Assembly (NCBI RefSeq): GCF_028553725.1
Contig: NZ_CP067124.1
Location: forward strand, 1,994,001-2,058,000
From: Paracoccus alcaliphilus
GTDB taxonomy: Bacteria > Pseudomonadota > Alphaproteobacteria > Rhodobacterales > Rhodobacteraceae
Length of the DNA stretch: 64,000 bases
Direction: 5' to 3'
Part shown: positions 62,932 through 64,000 of the stretch, in pieces
Layout of the letters: the number at the start of each line of letters is the position of its first letter
Position numbering within the stretch: position 1 is the first letter of the stretch
Notes under the pieces: model-generated
Told to the model about the DNA's origin: nothing
Seen by the model: only the letters and a program-made list of their open reading frames with translations
The model's database searches: none
Translations under genes and position numbers: made by a program

Positions 62932-63025
62932 GAGAGGCTGGACAACGACCCAAGCGGGGCTCGTTACGGCTGCTTCCTTCCGGACCTGACCGGGTTGGCG
63001 AGGTGCCTGCCCGCGCCAACCTCTC
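62932..63025 (-). ncRNA. ffs: Signal recognition particle 4.5S RNA
   Basis: Small bacterial SRP RNA, about 94 nt, that binds Ffh and FtsY. On the minus strand the universally conserved GGTCAGGTCCGGAAGGAAGC lies at the apical loop. The 5' end GAGAGGTTGG pairs with the 3' end CCAGCCTCTC to form the closing stem. Ends are taken from that stem. It sits upstream of dnaX, with one unusual lipoprotein gene in between. Confidence 0.95.
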
Positions 63026-63091
63026 GAAGGGACAGATAATGCGGGCGGGCAGCGATTGCAACCCCGTCCGCCGACCTTCACCGCGCCGCCG

Positions 63092-64000
63092 TCACAGGAA
63101 CAGCCGCAGACGGGCGAAGCCGTCGTCGCTGAGGCCCAGATATTCGATACTGTCGCGGATTTTCGGATCGGCCCCTTGCAGATGCGGCATCGCATCGGGG
63201 CCGGTCTCGAACAGGGCCGAGGTGCCGGGCATGGCGCGGAAATGCCAGTTGCGGCGGGGCGCGACCTCCAGCCGGCGGCGGCGGCGGATATATTGGCGCA
63301 GCACATCGCGGGTCAGCGCACCGTCACTCAGCGCCACGCCATTCTGCGCCACCAGTGGGCTGTAAAGGCCACATGCCGCCAGACGATAGGAATTCGTCGC
63401 CAGCAGGAAACGCTGATCGGGGTGGACGGGCTGGCCGTGGCGCGACAGGTGTGTGATCCGGTTCGCCTGCGGATTCAGCAGGCGCCCATCGGGGCTGAAA
63501 CGCGGGGGTTGCGACAGATCCACCTGCCATTCCACCCCGTCGATCACGTCAAAGTTATAGCAGGGAAATTCCGGGTCGATCAGCGGCTGATCGGCCTTTC
63601 CGGGGTGGATGGTCCGGAAGATGCTGGCAGAGCGTTCAAGCCATTGCTGCAATTGCGTCCCGGTCAGGTGCACGGCGCAGATGCGGTTGGGAAACAGATA
63701 GAGGTCGGCCAGATTGCGCAGGGTCAGCGCGCCTGCGGCGACATTGGTGTAATGCTGCGGCCCTCCGCGCCCGCCCGCGCGAAAGGGGGCGGCGGCGGAC
63801 AGGACCGGCAATCCGGCCAGATCGCGGCGCAACTGGCGGCGGATATGCCAGCGTTGCGCCATGCTGACCAGCCGCAGGCAGGGATCTTCGCCGATCAGGG
63901 CGAAAAAACTGTGCAGCGGCATACCCACATGACCGATCCGGCGCCGGAAATGCCGCAGGGTCGCGCGATGGGCGGACAGGGCCGGGGTGGCGACATGGGT
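63092..64000 (-). CDS. cpdB: 2',3'-cyclic-nucleotide 2'-phosphodiesterase/3'-nucleotidase-like protein, C-terminal part (5' end outside window)
   Basis: The reading frame is open to the right end of the window, so 302 C-terminal residues are visible. Segments THVATPALSAHRATLRHFRR, IGHVGMPLHSFFALIGEDPC and CYNFDVIDGVEWQVDLSQPP match the 5'-nucleotidase C domain of CpdB-type enzymes, as do LRNLADLYLFPNRICAVHLTGTQLQQWLERSA and LLATNSYRLAACG. The N-terminal metallophosphatase domain and signal peptide would be off the edge. Periplasmic salvage of nucleotides is the expected role. Confidence 0.88.
   Translation of the reverse strand, partial: THVATPALSAHRATLRHFRRRIGHVGMPLHSFFALIGEDPCLRLVSMAQRWHIRRQLRRDLAGLPVLSAAAPFRAGGRGGPQHYTNVAAGALTLRNLADLYLFPNRICAVHLTGTQLQQWLERSASIFRTIHPGKADQPLIDPEFPCYNFDVIDGVEWQVDLSQPPRFSPDGRLLNPQANRITHLSRHGQPVHPDQRFLLATNSYRLAACGLYSPLVAQNGVALSDGALTRDVLRQYIRRRRRLEVAPRRNWHFRAMPGTSALFETGPDAMPHLQGADPKIRDSIEYLGLSDDGFARLRLFL

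Overview
This 64 kb window is GC-rich, densely coding chromosome from an alphaproteobacterium, most likely order Rhodobacterales and close to Paracoccus. The lineage call rests on gene order and content: ChpT beside a DUF3553 protein, a two-gene methionine synthase, ornithine-lipid genes, pseudoazurin, and a Paracoccus-style methanol dehydrogenase locus with divergent mxaZYX regulators. I see no phage, plasmid, insertion sequence, CRISPR array or tRNA. Apart from one AT-richer lipoprotein gene near the right end and one repeat tract, it reads as core chromosome.

Layout. 1-5 kb: end of secD, secF, a small Mth938-like gene and ccmABCDG (cytochrome c maturation). 5-7 kb: periplasmic gamma-glutamyltransferase. 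7-8.6 kb (minus): olsB-olsA. 8.7-12 kb: DUF3553 and chpT, a HEPN-like protein, a membrane methyltransferase, homoserine dehydrogenase. 12-19.4 kb: lytic transglycosylase, ssb, then a minus-strand series (small membrane protein, VWA protein, M48 protease, membrane hydrolase, cytochrome P450, YjbR-like) facing a Fur regulator and an IMPACT-family protein. 19.4-19.7 kb: a degenerate GGCTGG repeat tract. 19.8-28.4 kb: pseudoazurin, selB and selD, a TAXI-type TRAP transporter with a DUF1850 protein, an LLM flavin oxidoreductase. 28.8-35 kb: glycine-betaine-type Rieske monooxygenase (gbcAB-like) and split methionine synthase. 35.2-47 kb: the complete mxaFJGIRSACKLD operon (minus) and divergent mxaZYX (plus). 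47-54 kb: a lone PotD-like binding protein, a TPM-domain protein, polyphosphate kinase 2, an unknown ATPase with metA, ftsY, hisB-hisH. 54.4-64 kb: coiled-coil gene and zapA, small lipoproteins, two alpha/beta-hydrolase or membrane genes, an MFS exporter, DUF599, Hsp20, recR-ybaB-dnaX, SRP RNA and the 3' part of a cpdB-like nucleotidase.

How it works together. One-carbon metabolism is the strongest theme. MxaF/MxaI oxidises methanol to formaldehyde in the periplasm and passes electrons to cytochrome cL (MxaG), whose haem attachment needs the Ccm machinery encoded at the left end. The RSACKLD genes are the maturation set, including calcium insertion. Glycine betaine demethylation also yields a formaldehyde equivalent, and Hom, MetA and MetH link C1 units to methionine. 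Pseudoazurin suggests denitrifying or copper-dependent electron transfer. selB and selD imply that the cell makes selenocysteine, although selA, selC and any selenoprotein lie elsewhere.

The most unusual signals are regulatory: an activator-type mxaF promoter with an imperfect inverted repeat, intercistronic hairpins that could step down expression after mxaG and mxaI, a 12-bp inverted repeat overlapping a MetR-type site upstream of the split metH, a 13-bp perfect inverted repeat separating the mxa and metH units, an intergenic repeat family with at least four copies, and the GGCTGG tract. I did not find a wholly new multigene system that the sequence could prove. The nearest candidate is the translationally coupled membrane-hydrolase, P450 and YjbR trio.
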